Positions 18,234-26,820 of a stretch of DNA of 64,000 nt are shown one piece after another; position 1 is the first letter of the stretch, and each line of letters opens with the position of its first letter. Source of the DNA: Sediminibacterium sp. (GTDB taxonomy: Bacteria; Bacteroidota; Bacteroidia; B-17B0; Aurantibacillaceae). The position numbers and the translations under genes were made by a program. The stretch lies in contig JASGCO010000019.1 in NCBI GenBank assembly GCA_030054095.1, positions 1 to 64,000 of the forward strand, written 5' to 3'. The notes below the pieces were generated by a model. It was not told the DNA's origin and made no database searches. It was given only the letters and a program-made list of their open reading frames with translations.

Positions 18234-19508
18234 TTACTTTCCGGTAACCACCATGCGTTTGGTATCCAGAACTTTACCATCGCCAATGATGGAGTAAATG
18301 TAAATACCGGAGGCTAATTTATCGGAAGAAATAACCATGGCAGATTCTCCTTTTTGAGTAATAGGGAAAGTGGTAAGTTGTTTTCCTGATAAATCATAAA
18401 CCGCCAGATAAGCGTTTGCAATGTCTTTTGGTAAATTATATTTTACAGTAGTTTCGAGGGTGAATGGATTTGGTTCATTTTGATCCATTGAAAACGAAGC
18501 GGGTGTTTCGTTCTGAAGCGCTTTTTTAGCTGTAGCACTGGTGTTCAGTAATGCTTCAATGGCTTTTTGCTGTTCGGCTACTTGTTGCATCAGTTTTTCG
18601 TTAACAGCTTTTTGTTCGTCTATCATTTGCTGTTGTTCCTGAACGGCTTTAACTAAAGGCACAACAAATTGATAATAAGAAACACCATACGTATCGTATT
18701 TGTCGCTTGGCTTATGCACACCACTGAAGTTGTATCCGGCAGCTTTAGCAGCTTCTTCCACTTCCTGAGCAATAAAACCCGTTTGTTGCAGACTTTCGGT
18801 AGAATTGAAATCAACAGATAGGTACTGTTTTTTCATTTCCTCACTCATGCCCTGAGTTAAGTGTTCGGTTAATGCTTTGGCGTCGAAATTATATGTAACC
18901 GGACGCAAGCGTTTAATAAATTCCAAACCTTTAACGGGAGCGGCACTAATGTTTTTCTTAAAACGCCCGTCAGATACATTGTAAGAATTGGTGGTCCAAA
19001 CGGTGGTAACAGCATTACCAAGCCATAGGCGGTTGCTGGCGTTTGTAACGGCGTTATATCCTAATGCGGTGGCATTTGTAAATGTTCCGGCACTCATGTT
19101 CGAATAGGCACCAATACTGGTATTGTAATTCCCGGTTGTATTGGCGTTAAAGGCGTAAGATCCCAACACACTGTTATAGGAGCCACCCACATTACTGGCG
19201 GCGCATTTAATGCCAATAACACTGTTAAAACCTCCGGTGGTATTACTTGCCAGTGTTCCATAACCAATGGCGTTGTTCGCCGTACCGGTAGTATTATTCG
19301 GTAAAACGTAAAATCCTAAGGTAGAGTTGTAAGAGCCCGTTGTATTTAAACCAAACGATCCGGCACCAAAAATGGAGTTATTATTTCCTGTAACAGGAAT
19401 GCTATTTAAATCATAAGAAGCATTTTGAGCATTAAAAATTTCAGTTGAGCCAATAATGGCCATAACAGCCAATACACAGCCATAATTTATAAAAGGGGTT
19501 GTTGTCAT
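18234..19508 (-). CDS. T9SS-secreted fibre-like protein with S74 chaperone domain
   Basis: This 424-residue protein has an N-terminal signal-like segment. Five consecutive 17-residue repeats follow, with consensus GxxNSx(L/I)Gx(6)NTT (from about residue 42), like the head repeats of trimeric fibres. Next is a Peptidase_S74/tail-fibre chaperone-like domain (YNVSDGRFKKNI ... FIKRLRPVTYNFDAK ... FIAQEVEEAAK), then a coiled coil (about 287-320, rich in Q and E). A T9SS type A sorting domain ends the protein (NEPNPFTLETTVKYNL ... ASGIYIYSI). S74 domains help trimers fold in phage tail spikes. A trimeric surface fibre is therefore inferred, with the coiled coil as the stalk. A close paralogue lies directly upstream. 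Confidence 0.9.
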   Translation of the reverse strand: MTTTPFINYGCVLAVMAIIGSTEIFNAQNASYDLNSIPVTGNNNSIFGAGSFGLNTTGSYNSTLGFYVLPNNTTGTANNAIGYGTLASNTTGGFNSVIGIKCAASNVGGSYNSVLGSYAFNANTTGNYNTSIGAYSNMSAGTFTNATALGYNAVTNASNRLWLGNAVTTVWTTNSYNVSDGRFKKNISAAPVKGLEFIKRLRPVTYNFDAKALTEHLTQGMSEEMKKQYLSVDFNSTESLQQTGFIAQEVEEAAKAAGYNFSGVHKPSDKYDTYGVSYYQFVVPLVKAVQEQQQMIDEQKAVNEKLMQQVAEQQKAIEALLNTSATAKKALQNETPASFSMDQNEPNPFTLETTVKYNLPKDIANAYLAVYDLSGKQLTTFPITQKGESAMVISSDKLASGIYIYSIIGDGKVLDTKRMVVTGK

Positions 19509-19594
19509 AATGTGTTGTTTTAAAGTTAGTTTGTGTCTGAAAAATTGTGCTCTACGCCTCTAATACGATTAAGAAGTAATTGAGAGCGTTTAAA

Positions 19595-19629
19595 CTGTTT
19601 CTGCCACTCGTTAAAAGTGACAGAAACAG
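19595..19629 (-). terminator. Hairpin between the two S74 paralogues
   Basis: CTGTTTCTGCCACT and AGTGACAGAAACAG form a 14-bp stem with one mismatch (G-U on the minus-strand RNA) and a seven-base loop. It lies 32 bases after the stop of the upstream paralogue, and a short U-run follows. It is probably a terminator, leaky or not, that separates the two genes. Confidence 0.6.
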
Positions 19630-19661
19630 AATGAATTATTGTGGATTGTATGAAGGGGAAT

Positions 19662-20978
19662 TTATTTACCTGCTACTATCATACGTTTTGAATCTAAAAC
19701 TTTACCATCGGCAATAACAGAATAGATATAGATGCCAGCTGATAATTTTTCAGAATTCATAACAATACTACCTTCTCCTTTTTGTGAAATAGGGAAAGTG
19801 GTAATTTGTTTTCCAGATAGGTCATAAACCGTCATTTGCGCGTTTTGTACATTTTTTGGCAGGTTGTATTTTACGGTTGTTTCATGTGTAAATGGATTGG
19901 GTTCGTTTTGAGACATAGTAAAGGCAACTTCATTCAGCCCGTTAGATTGTACCGATTTTTTAGCGGTTTCGTTAGCGTTTAAAAGCTGTTCTACACTTTT
20001 TTGTAATTCGGCAACGGTTTGTTTTAATTGTTCGTTGTCTGCTTTTTGAGATTGAATGGTCGCTTTTTGTTCATCTATCATTTGTTGTTGTTCCTGAACG
20101 GCTTTAACTAAAGGTACAACAAATTGATAGTACGAAACACCATACGTATCGTATTTATCAGCAGGTTTGTGTACGCCACTGAAATTATACCCCGATGCTT
20201 TGGCGGCTTCTTCTACTTCCTGCGCAATAAAACCGGTTTGAGTGGTTTTATAAACACGGTCGAAATCCGCTTTCATATAATTGGCTTTTTTTTCAGCGTT
20301 CATATCCTGAGTCATGTGTTCTGTTAGCGCTTTTGCATCAAAATTATAAGTAACCGGACGCAGGCGTTTGATAAAATCTAACCCTTTTACCTGATCAGTG
20401 TTAATGTTGCGTTTAAAACGGCCATCAGATACATTGTAAGAATTAGTAGTCCATACGTCTGAAACAGCACTGCCCAGCCATACACGGTAACTGTTGTTTA
20501 CAATAGCGTTTGAGCCTATCGCGGTGGCTTCATCAAAATTAGGAGCGGCAACATCGGATTGGTAACCCAGACTTGAGTTGTAATTCCCGTTTACATTTTG
20601 GCCTAACGCGTAACAGCCAAATCCATTATTCCCATTTCCGGTTGTATTGCTATACATTGCTTTGGCACCATACGAACAGTTTAATCCGCCAAAATCGTTA
20701 CTGATTAATCCGGCATACCCACAGGCTGTATTAGCCCCGCCATCAATGTTGTTTTGCATCACGTAAAATCCCAGAGTCGAGTTGTGGCTGCCATTATTGT
20801 TAGAAATCATGGATTGAGCGCCAAATACCGCGTTGGTGCTTCCAACTCCCGGAACCGGAATGGCATCCGCATCGTAAGATGAGTTTTGTGCGTTTAAGCC
20901 TGATGTGCCAATTAAAATGGCTAAGGTGCCTGCAAAAATGGCACGCCCTTTGTTTTGAGGTTGGTTTTGTGTTTTCAT
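19662..20978 (-). CDS. T9SS-secreted fibre-like protein with S74 chaperone domain (paralogue)
   Basis: This 438-residue protein has the same architecture as its neighbour. A signal segment (GTLAILIGTSGLNAQ) is followed by five 17-residue repeats of GxxNxxxGx(8)N type, an S74 domain (SYNVSDGRFKRNI ... FIAQEVEEAAK), a longer Gln/Glu coiled coil, and a T9SS sorting domain (NEPNPFTHETTVKYNL ... SAGIYIYSVIADG). The repeats have diverged from the paralogue much more than the S74 and C-terminal parts. The ATG at 20978 is preferred over a TTG at 21005, which falls inside the -7 box of a good promoter. The ligand is unknown. Confidence 0.9.
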   Translation of the reverse strand: MKTQNQPQNKGRAIFAGTLAILIGTSGLNAQNSSYDADAIPVPGVGSTNAVFGAQSMISNNNGSHNSTLGFYVMQNNIDGGANTACGYAGLISNDFGGLNCSYGAKAMYSNTTGNGNNGFGCYALGQNVNGNYNSSLGYQSDVAAPNFDEATAIGSNAIVNNSYRVWLGSAVSDVWTTNSYNVSDGRFKRNINTDQVKGLDFIKRLRPVTYNFDAKALTEHMTQDMNAEKKANYMKADFDRVYKTTQTGFIAQEVEEAAKASGYNFSGVHKPADKYDTYGVSYYQFVVPLVKAVQEQQQMIDEQKATIQSQKADNEQLKQTVAELQKSVEQLLNANETAKKSVQSNGLNEVAFTMSQNEPNPFTHETTVKYNLPKNVQNAQMTVYDLSGKQITTFPISQKGEGSIVMNSEKLSAGIYIYSVIADGKVLDSKRMIVAGK

Positions 20979-21002
20979 GAGTTTTGGTTTTATTGGTTGC
21001 TC

Positions 21003-21034
21003 CAAATATATGCTCTGTTTTTAGGGAATAACAA
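21003..21034 (-). promoter_or_regulatory. Bacteroidota-type promoter for the 20978 gene
   Basis: On the minus strand, TTG (21034-21032) is followed after 21 bases by TATATTTG (21010-21003), a perfect TAnnTTTG box 24 bases before the ATG. The rest of the 322-base gap up to 21300 is AT-rich and shows no further feature. Confidence 0.7.
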
Positions 21035-21300
21035 TCTACATTTTTAACTTTTTTCAGCCTTTATTGGAATGCTAAAGAATTGCATACATATAGAGTCAAT
21101 TGATTAAAAACGATGGTGTTTTTGACAGAAAGCACTGTCAGGTATATCGTTTTAGTAAACTGTAATTTTATTAACAATTTGGGTGGATCCGGGGTTTTTG
21201 TATTAAAAGTTACTAAACCTGTGTTGTAAATAATTCGCACAATGGCCAATAAATCGGATGTAATTGCGTAGTATTTTTAAGATGTTAGAATAGAATTACC

Positions 21301-22530
21301 ATTAAACAGTTATTAATACTCACGCAATATTTCCCTCCTGAAGTAGGGGCTCCTCAGAACCGGCTTTATGAACTGGCTGTCCGTTTGCAACAATCTGGTG
21401 TTAACGTAACGGTATTAACAGCAATGCCCAATTATCCGCAGTATGAAATTTATGAGGCGTACCGCGGCAAATCGTATTGTGTAGAAACCATGAACGGGAT
21501 AACTGTACACCGCAGTTCTATCTTTGTGTCCCGTAATAAATCCATTTTAAACCGGTTGCGGAATTACTTTTCGTTTGTTGTTTCCAGTGCCTTGAAAGGT
21601 AACCGCTATTTGGGGAATTTTGATTTTTTGCTCTGCGAATCACCTCCTTTATTTTTAGGGTATAGCGCCTTGTTTCTGGCTAAACGGAAAAAAGCGAAAC
21701 TGATTTTTAACGTTAGCGATCTGTGGCCCGAAAGCGCAGAGAAATTAGGAGTGGTGACTAACCGGTTTCTGCTGAAAATGGCTTATCGGCTTGAGGCCAG
21801 ATTGTATAAACGATCTGTAATGGTAACCGGGCAAACCCAGGGAATATGTGCCAGCATTAAGCAACGGTTTCCGGAAGTGAAAACGTATTGGTTGCCAAAC
21901 GGTGCAGATTTGAGTTACTACGATCCGACTGTAACCGTGGCCGAAAACTGGAGACGTAAACATGGTTTTTCGGATACAGATCTACTTTTTTTGTACGCCG
22001 GTATTATTGGGATGGCCCAAGGACTCGAAATTATATTGAGCGCAGCTGCACAATTTAGGGAACGGCCGGATTTGAAGTTTATACTATTGGGAAGTGGTCC
22101 TGAAAAAGAAAAGCTAATGCAATTAAAACGGGAACAGCAACTTAACAATGTTTATTTTTTCGACGCGGTGCCTAAATCAGAAATGCCGGCGGTACTAAAA
22201 GCGGTGAATGTGGCTATTATCCCCTTACGTAAACTGGATTTGTTTTTGGGAGCGATCCCATCTAAATTATTTGAAGCCTTGAGCATGCAAATTCCGGTGC
22301 TGTTAGGTGTTGATGGAGAAGCCCGTCAGTTATTTGTTGAGCAAGGAAAGTGTGCCGTTTATTTTGAACCAGAGAACACGGATGAGTTAGTAAAGGCCAT
22401 AAAATTACTGGTGCAGAATCCAGAGTATGCGATAGAACTGGGAAAAAACGGGCGACGTTTTGTGGAAGCACATTTTAATCGTGATACCATTGCGCGGAAT
22501 TTGTTTAATCAACTGCAACAATTGGCATGA
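21301..22530 (+). CDS. Glycosyltransferase family 4, WbuB-like; ATT start likely
   Basis: This enzyme of about 409 residues has a GT-B fold. It transfers a sugar from a nucleotide-sugar donor to a growing surface glycan in the cytoplasm. The N-terminal Rossmann strand and family signature LLILTQYFPPEVGAPQNRLY begins at 21310. The donor-site part has the usual GT4 pattern (LLFLYAGIIGMAQGLE, AIIPLRKLDLFLGAIPSKLFEAL). The frame has no ATG, GTG or TTG between an in-frame TAG at 21286 and the TTG at 21385, and starting there would remove the first strand. ATT at 21301 gives the family's normal MKxLLILTQYF start. The alternative is a one-base frameshift after the ATG at 21282. It overlaps the next gene by ATGA, first of a four-gene operon. 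Confidence 0.88.
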   Translation: MKQLLILTQYFPPEVGAPQNRLYELAVRLQQSGVNVTVLTAMPNYPQYEIYEAYRGKSYCVETMNGITVHRSSIFVSRNKSILNRLRNYFSFVVSSALKGNRYLGNFDFLLCESPPLFLGYSALFLAKRKKAKLIFNVSDLWPESAEKLGVVTNRFLLKMAYRLEARLYKRSVMVTGQTQGICASIKQRFPEVKTYWLPNGADLSYYDPTVTVAENWRRKHGFSDTDLLFLYAGIIGMAQGLEIILSAAAQFRERPDLKFILLGSGPEKEKLMQLKREQQLNNVYFFDAVPKSEMPAVLKAVNVAIIPLRKLDLFLGAIPSKLFEALSMQIPVLLGVDGEARQLFVEQGKCAVYFEPENTDELVKAIKLLVQNPEYAIELGKNGRRFVEAHFNRDTIARNLFNQLQQLA

Positions 22531-23207
22531 GTAATCTGGAAGATCAAATTAAAGCGCAATATAACCGCAGGGAAGTAAGCGGAATAACCGGCAGTCAAAC
22601 CTATTGGCGTTTTGCGGATGCTGAACGGGAAAAAAAAACAAGGGATGTCTTGTTGATGTATTTTCAATCGTTTAACAAACTTACCTTTATGGAAGTGGGG
22701 GCCGGGCAGGGAGGGAATATCCCCTTTTTTAACCGTTTGGGAATCCCACTTACACAAATTACCGTTAATGAATTATTACCGGAACGGATTACAGCACTTC
22801 AAACCAATTTTCCGCAATGCCATTTATTGCCTGGTAACGCGTTAAATATTGAGTTAACCGCTCAATTTGATATTGTATATCAGTCCACTGTGTTTACGTC
22901 TATTCTTAATCCTGCCGATCGTGTGCGTTTAGCTAATGCCATGTGGAATTGGGTAAAACCCGGAGGGATTATACTTTGGTACGACTTCGCGTTTAATAAC
23001 CCATCTAATCCGGATGTACGGAAAGTAACACGGAGTGAACTCATCAGTTTATTTCCTCTGGCGCAGAATAGCATTATTGAAAAACTAACCTTGGCCCCCC
23101 CCATTGGCAGACGGGTGGGGCGCTTGTACCCTTACCTGAACTGGCCGTTTTTGCAAACGCATTTACTTGGTGCCTTTCAGAAACCATTAATACCACCCGT
23201 TAAATAA
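22527..23207 (+). CDS. Class I SAM-dependent methyltransferase
   Basis: This 226-residue protein has the SAM-binding motif I MEVGAGQGGN (about residues 55-64), the acidic end of strand 2 in NELLPER, and FDIVYQSTVFT as motif IV. The N- and C-terminal additions are short. It lies between a glycosyltransferase and an O-antigen-ligase-like gene, with overlaps on both sides, so the likely acceptor is a sugar of a surface polysaccharide. The exact target is unknown. Confidence 0.85.
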   Translation: MSNLEDQIKAQYNRREVSGITGSQTYWRFADAEREKKTRDVLLMYFQSFNKLTFMEVGAGQGGNIPFFNRLGIPLTQITVNELLPERITALQTNFPQCHLLPGNALNIELTAQFDIVYQSTVFTSILNPADRVRLANAMWNWVKPGGIILWYDFAFNNPSNPDVRKVTRSELISLFPLAQNSIIEKLTLAPPIGRRVGRLYPYLNWPFLQTHLLGAFQKPLIPPVK

Positions 23208-24418
23208 TGCGCAAAGTATGGCAACATAATAGCTTTCATTACTGGCCGGTGCTGTTTGCCTTAGTATTACCGTTTGGTGGCATATTACTTTCCTGGATTA
23301 TTGTTTTCTGGACCCTTCACTCCTTTACGTTGTTAAAACACTTTTTTAATAAAAAAGGGAGTAAAACTATATGGTTTGTACTTCCGGTATTGTTTTTTTT
23401 ACTCACGGTAATAAGCGGTTTATTGTCTCATAACCGGCAGGAAGGTGGCACAGCTATAGAAGTGAAATTATCCTTTTTGTTATTGCCGTATTTATTGTTT
23501 TTGTTTAATTACCGCAATGGCACGTATTATAAAGTGATAGGCTGGTATATTGCCGGACTACTGGCAACAATGGTTTGCCTGATGGGAATAGGTACAGGGG
23601 TTTTGCTAAAATCAGGACATTTCCCGTATTACATGGATTTTTCGTATTTCCTGCATCCGAGTTATTTTAGTATGTACTTATGTCTGGGAATTGTGTTTTT
23701 ACTGGTATTACCAAAAAATACCCTGATGCCATTTTTACAACACCGTTTTGTATTACCATTAACACTTCTTTTTCTTAGCGCGGGTGTATTTTTATGTGCT
23801 TCTAAAATAGGAATGGTTATTTTTTTGTTGACCTTACCGGTGGCTGGTATTTACCGGTACAGAACCTATTTTACCATTAAAAAAACAGTTGTTCTGATAG
23901 CAGGGATAGGGGTATCCGCTTTCTTTTTTACCCGATTGTTTCCCGACTCATTAAATCGTTTATACGCGGTTAAGAACATTAATTATGAAGCATTAAATAA
24001 AAACAGTACCGAAAGTACCGAGGTGCGTTTGTTAATATGGCGAGAATGTACAGCACTTTTACCGGAAGCCGGTTTTTGGGGATTCGGGATTGGCGATTGT
24101 AATGATAAACTTTACGAACGTTACCAGGAACAAGGATTAACCGGGGCATTTGAACATCGCCTGAACGCTCATAATCAGTATTTTCAAACACTTCTGGGTT
24201 TGGGGTATCCCGGACTGATTATTTTACTGGCGCTTACACTGGGGTTAATTGTTTATGGAATCGTGCAACGCGATATACTGTTCATTTTGCTGGGAGTGGT
24301 TTTTACACTTAATTTTTGCGTAGAAAGTATGCTGCAGACCTCGGCGGGAAACCTTTGTTTCGTTTTTTTTACAACTATAATAACGGCATTTTATGATAAA
24401 CGTCATCCGGCACAGTAG
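23207..24418 (+). CDS. O-antigen ligase / polymerase family membrane protein
   Basis: This 403-residue protein has about eleven membrane helices. A large periplasmic loop (about 255-320) contains AHNQYFQTLLGLGYPG, the Wzy_C (O-antigen ligase) signature with the conserved His. Such proteins join or polymerise lipid-linked glycans at the periplasmic face of the inner membrane. Whether this one is a ligase (WaaL) or a polymerase (Wzy) cannot be told. The start overlaps the methyltransferase stop by one base (TAATG). Confidence 0.85.
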   Translation: MRKVWQHNSFHYWPVLFALVLPFGGILLSWIIVFWTLHSFTLLKHFFNKKGSKTIWFVLPVLFFLLTVISGLLSHNRQEGGTAIEVKLSFLLLPYLLFLFNYRNGTYYKVIGWYIAGLLATMVCLMGIGTGVLLKSGHFPYYMDFSYFLHPSYFSMYLCLGIVFLLVLPKNTLMPFLQHRFVLPLTLLFLSAGVFLCASKIGMVIFLLTLPVAGIYRYRTYFTIKKTVVLIAGIGVSAFFFTRLFPDSLNRLYAVKNINYEALNKNSTESTEVRLLIWRECTALLPEAGFWGFGIGDCNDKLYERYQEQGLTGAFEHRLNAHNQYFQTLLGLGYPGLIILLALTLGLIVYGIVQRDILFILLGVVFTLNFCVESMLQTSAGNLCFVFFTTIITAFYDKRHPAQ

Positions 24419-26087
24419 CAGATTGCTGTTCCTTTTTTTTATTATAGCCGGAACTGGAATGGCTCAGAAATTGCCGGCTTTTGCATCTGGTTATTTCGTT
24501 TATCCCATTGATTCAACGTTAGGCATAACCGGTAATTACGGCGAATTACGGGCCAATCATTTTCATGCAGGTATTGATTTTTCTACCGGTAACCGTCAGA
24601 ATCTTCCTGTTTATGCAGCCGCGGAGGGCTACGTATCCCGGATAAAAGTAAGCAGTACGGGGTACGGTCGCTCAGTGTATATTACCCATCCGAATGGCAT
24701 GGTAAGTGTATATGCCCATCTTAATGCGTATATAGATATCATTCAGAAAAAAGTAAAAGAACAGCAATTAAGTAAACAAAATTATGAAGTAGAATTTTTC
24801 CCAAAACCAGGAGAAATCCCTCTAAAAGCCAGGCAAGTGATAGGCTACAGCGGTAATACCGGAAATTCTACCGGCCCTCATTTACATTTTGAGATACGGG
24901 ACGCGGTAACAGAAACTCCTTATAATCCTTTGTATTTTTATAGTTTTTATGATTCTGAAAAGCCCCGGATTACTGCATTGGCATTTTTTGATTTACAGGA
25001 TACGCTGATGCCAAAATTTCTGGAGTCTGTTTCTGTTAAACGTTTAAAAGACAAGGATAGCCTTGTTGCGGAAAGGGATTCATTAGTTCTGAGTAGCAAC
25101 CTGCTGGGGTTGGCGTTTCAGGGTAGCGATAAAATGAAAGCCAATGGTAGTGAGAATAACATCCACATGATAGATTGGTACCTTGATGGGCGTTTGCGTT
25201 ACAATCATGTGTTTAAAGCCATTGATTTTAAGGATCACCGTTACGTAAATGAGTTTAGTGTGATAAAAAATAAACTGCGATTGCAGAAATGCTTTTTACC
25301 ACAGATATATCCGCCCTTTTTATATGATAAGCCTGCATCTAAAGGAAGAATCATTTTAACCGATACAAATTATCATGCTCTTCGTATGGTGGCAACCGAC
25401 GAAAACGGCAATCAACGCGAAGTAGTAATGTATGTTAAAGCATCGAAACTACAGTATTGGAAATCGGACTTTATTAAAAACGATTGCCGGGTGGATTGCA
25501 TGGAAGATTTTATGTACCGTAAAAATGACCTTACGATTTATATTCCCGCCAGAACCTTATACAATTCCACAAATCTGATTCTGGAAAACACAATTGCAAC
25601 AACCGGGAAACTGATTATTTTACCAACAGAAGCAAATTTAAACTCCACGGCTATTATAGGATTTAAAGCACCTGAACGTTATCGGAACGATTTATCGCAC
25701 GTAATCATGCAAAGTAACAATATGGTCTTTCCTCCAATAGTGTCGGGCGATTCGTTGTTTTATTCAGTTAAGAATTTTGGATGGTTTACTTTGGGTAAAG
25801 ATACGGTTGCCCCATTGATCCGTTGTGAGGTGCCTAAGGCTAAATTGACAAAACAAAAAAAGTGGAACAGTATTTCGTTTACCATACAGGATGCACTAAC
25901 CGGAATAGATCAGTACGCCCTGTATATCAACGATATCTGGCAACTGGCCGAGTTTGATCTGAAAACAAACCGTTTAACGTATGTATTTGATGATAATAGT
26001 CCCAAAGGAAATCTGAATATAAAGGTAATGGTGGCGGATCGTTGTAAAAATAAGGCAGAGTTAGTGGTGTCCATCAAAAGAGATTAA
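24393..26087 (+). CDS. M23-family peptidoglycan peptidase, secreted
   Basis: This 564-residue protein has a signal peptide (ends near GMAQ). The LytM/M23 domain comes early (about 45-190), with the zinc ligands in HFHAGIDFS and HLHFEIR. The last 370 residues are beta-rich with no recognised domain, so it is much longer than a simple LytM protein. It probably cuts cross-links of peptidoglycan in the periplasm. It overlaps the O-antigen ligase gene by 26 bases, a hint of cotranscription, although function may not be linked. Confidence 0.9.
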   Translation: MINVIRHSSRLLFLFFIIAGTGMAQKLPAFASGYFVYPIDSTLGITGNYGELRANHFHAGIDFSTGNRQNLPVYAAAEGYVSRIKVSSTGYGRSVYITHPNGMVSVYAHLNAYIDIIQKKVKEQQLSKQNYEVEFFPKPGEIPLKARQVIGYSGNTGNSTGPHLHFEIRDAVTETPYNPLYFYSFYDSEKPRITALAFFDLQDTLMPKFLESVSVKRLKDKDSLVAERDSLVLSSNLLGLAFQGSDKMKANGSENNIHMIDWYLDGRLRYNHVFKAIDFKDHRYVNEFSVIKNKLRLQKCFLPQIYPPFLYDKPASKGRIILTDTNYHALRMVATDENGNQREVVMYVKASKLQYWKSDFIKNDCRVDCMEDFMYRKNDLTIYIPARTLYNSTNLILENTIATTGKLIILPTEANLNSTAIIGFKAPERYRNDLSHVIMQSNNMVFPPIVSGDSLFYSVKNFGWFTLGKDTVAPLIRCEVPKAKLTKQKKWNSISFTIQDALTGIDQYALYINDIWQLAEFDLKTNRLTYVFDDNSPKGNLNIKVMVADRCKNKAELVVSIKRD

Positions 26088-26124
26088 TATCGGTTCATCT
26101 CTTCCATGTTATAAATTCAAATGG

Positions 26125-26820
26125 TTAGTGCCCGTTTTCATCAATAACTGTTTTGCCATTTTGCATGGCTTTTTCCCATCCGGCAGGAAATATACCGTGA
26201 TTGGCCGCCATAATTTTTTTCATAAGAGTTTTAACGTTTGTTTGTATGGTGGATGGCAGTTGGTAAAAAGAAGGATCAATTTTTGTATTTCTTTCTGAGT
26301 CAAGGATCCCGTTCTGATGACGTATGGCTGTTTTTTCTCCTTTATAAAACACTAGTATCTTGATACGGCCATCATCGAAACCGTTTATACCATGTGTGCC
26401 ATATACAATTACCGGATCCGGAACTCCATCCTGATTCAGGTCTTCAAACTGGCAATATCGCGTCCAAAACCAAATGTTGCGTTCCGTATTCCCCGCTATT
26501 TCAATAAAGTCGTTTATTTCACGGTTTTTTGTCCATTGCCCATTTTTACAGATCAACTCAAATGCCTTTATCTTATCATGCAATGTATCTTTGGTGCTGT
26601 TATTACTGACATGTTCCGTAAGAACCCAGTAGGTTGAATAAGAAGCGTTTTGTAATTCATATACTCTTAAAACCGGGTAGTTGATGTTAAAGCGTTTTTT
26701 ACAAGTATCTGTAATTAGTTGTTTGGTTTGAACTTCGGTAAGCAGTCTGGTGACCGTTTGCGCGTTCAGGGCTAAGAATGTGCTCATTCCAAAAGCGCAG
26801 AGCAGGAAATAGTATCTCAT
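26125..26820 (-). CDS. Secreted protein, M949_RS01915-like family
   Basis: This 231-residue protein has a signal peptide (MRYYFLLCAFGMSTFLALNAQ). The middle has a calcium-loop-like DLNQDGVPDPVIVYGT followed by NGFDDGRIKILVFYKG and IRHQNGILDSERNTKID. From memory this fits the family named after Riemerella M949_RS01915, annotated as linked to surface polysaccharide; this was not checked against a database. The biochemical role is unknown. It overlaps the GWxTD gene upstream by ATGA, so they share an operon. Confidence 0.7.
   Translation of the reverse strand: MRYYFLLCAFGMSTFLALNAQTVTRLLTEVQTKQLITDTCKKRFNINYPVLRVYELQNASYSTYWVLTEHVSNNSTKDTLHDKIKAFELICKNGQWTKNREINDFIEIAGNTERNIWFWTRYCQFEDLNQDGVPDPVIVYGTHGINGFDDGRIKILVFYKGEKTAIRHQNGILDSERNTKIDPSFYQLPSTIQTNVKTLMKKIMAANHGIFPAGWEKAMQNGKTVIDENGH

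Noticed and set aside
21061..21249. 62-codon minus-strand open frame
   Set aside because: AT-rich non-coding DNA with no signal or motif, upstream of a promoter on the same strand.
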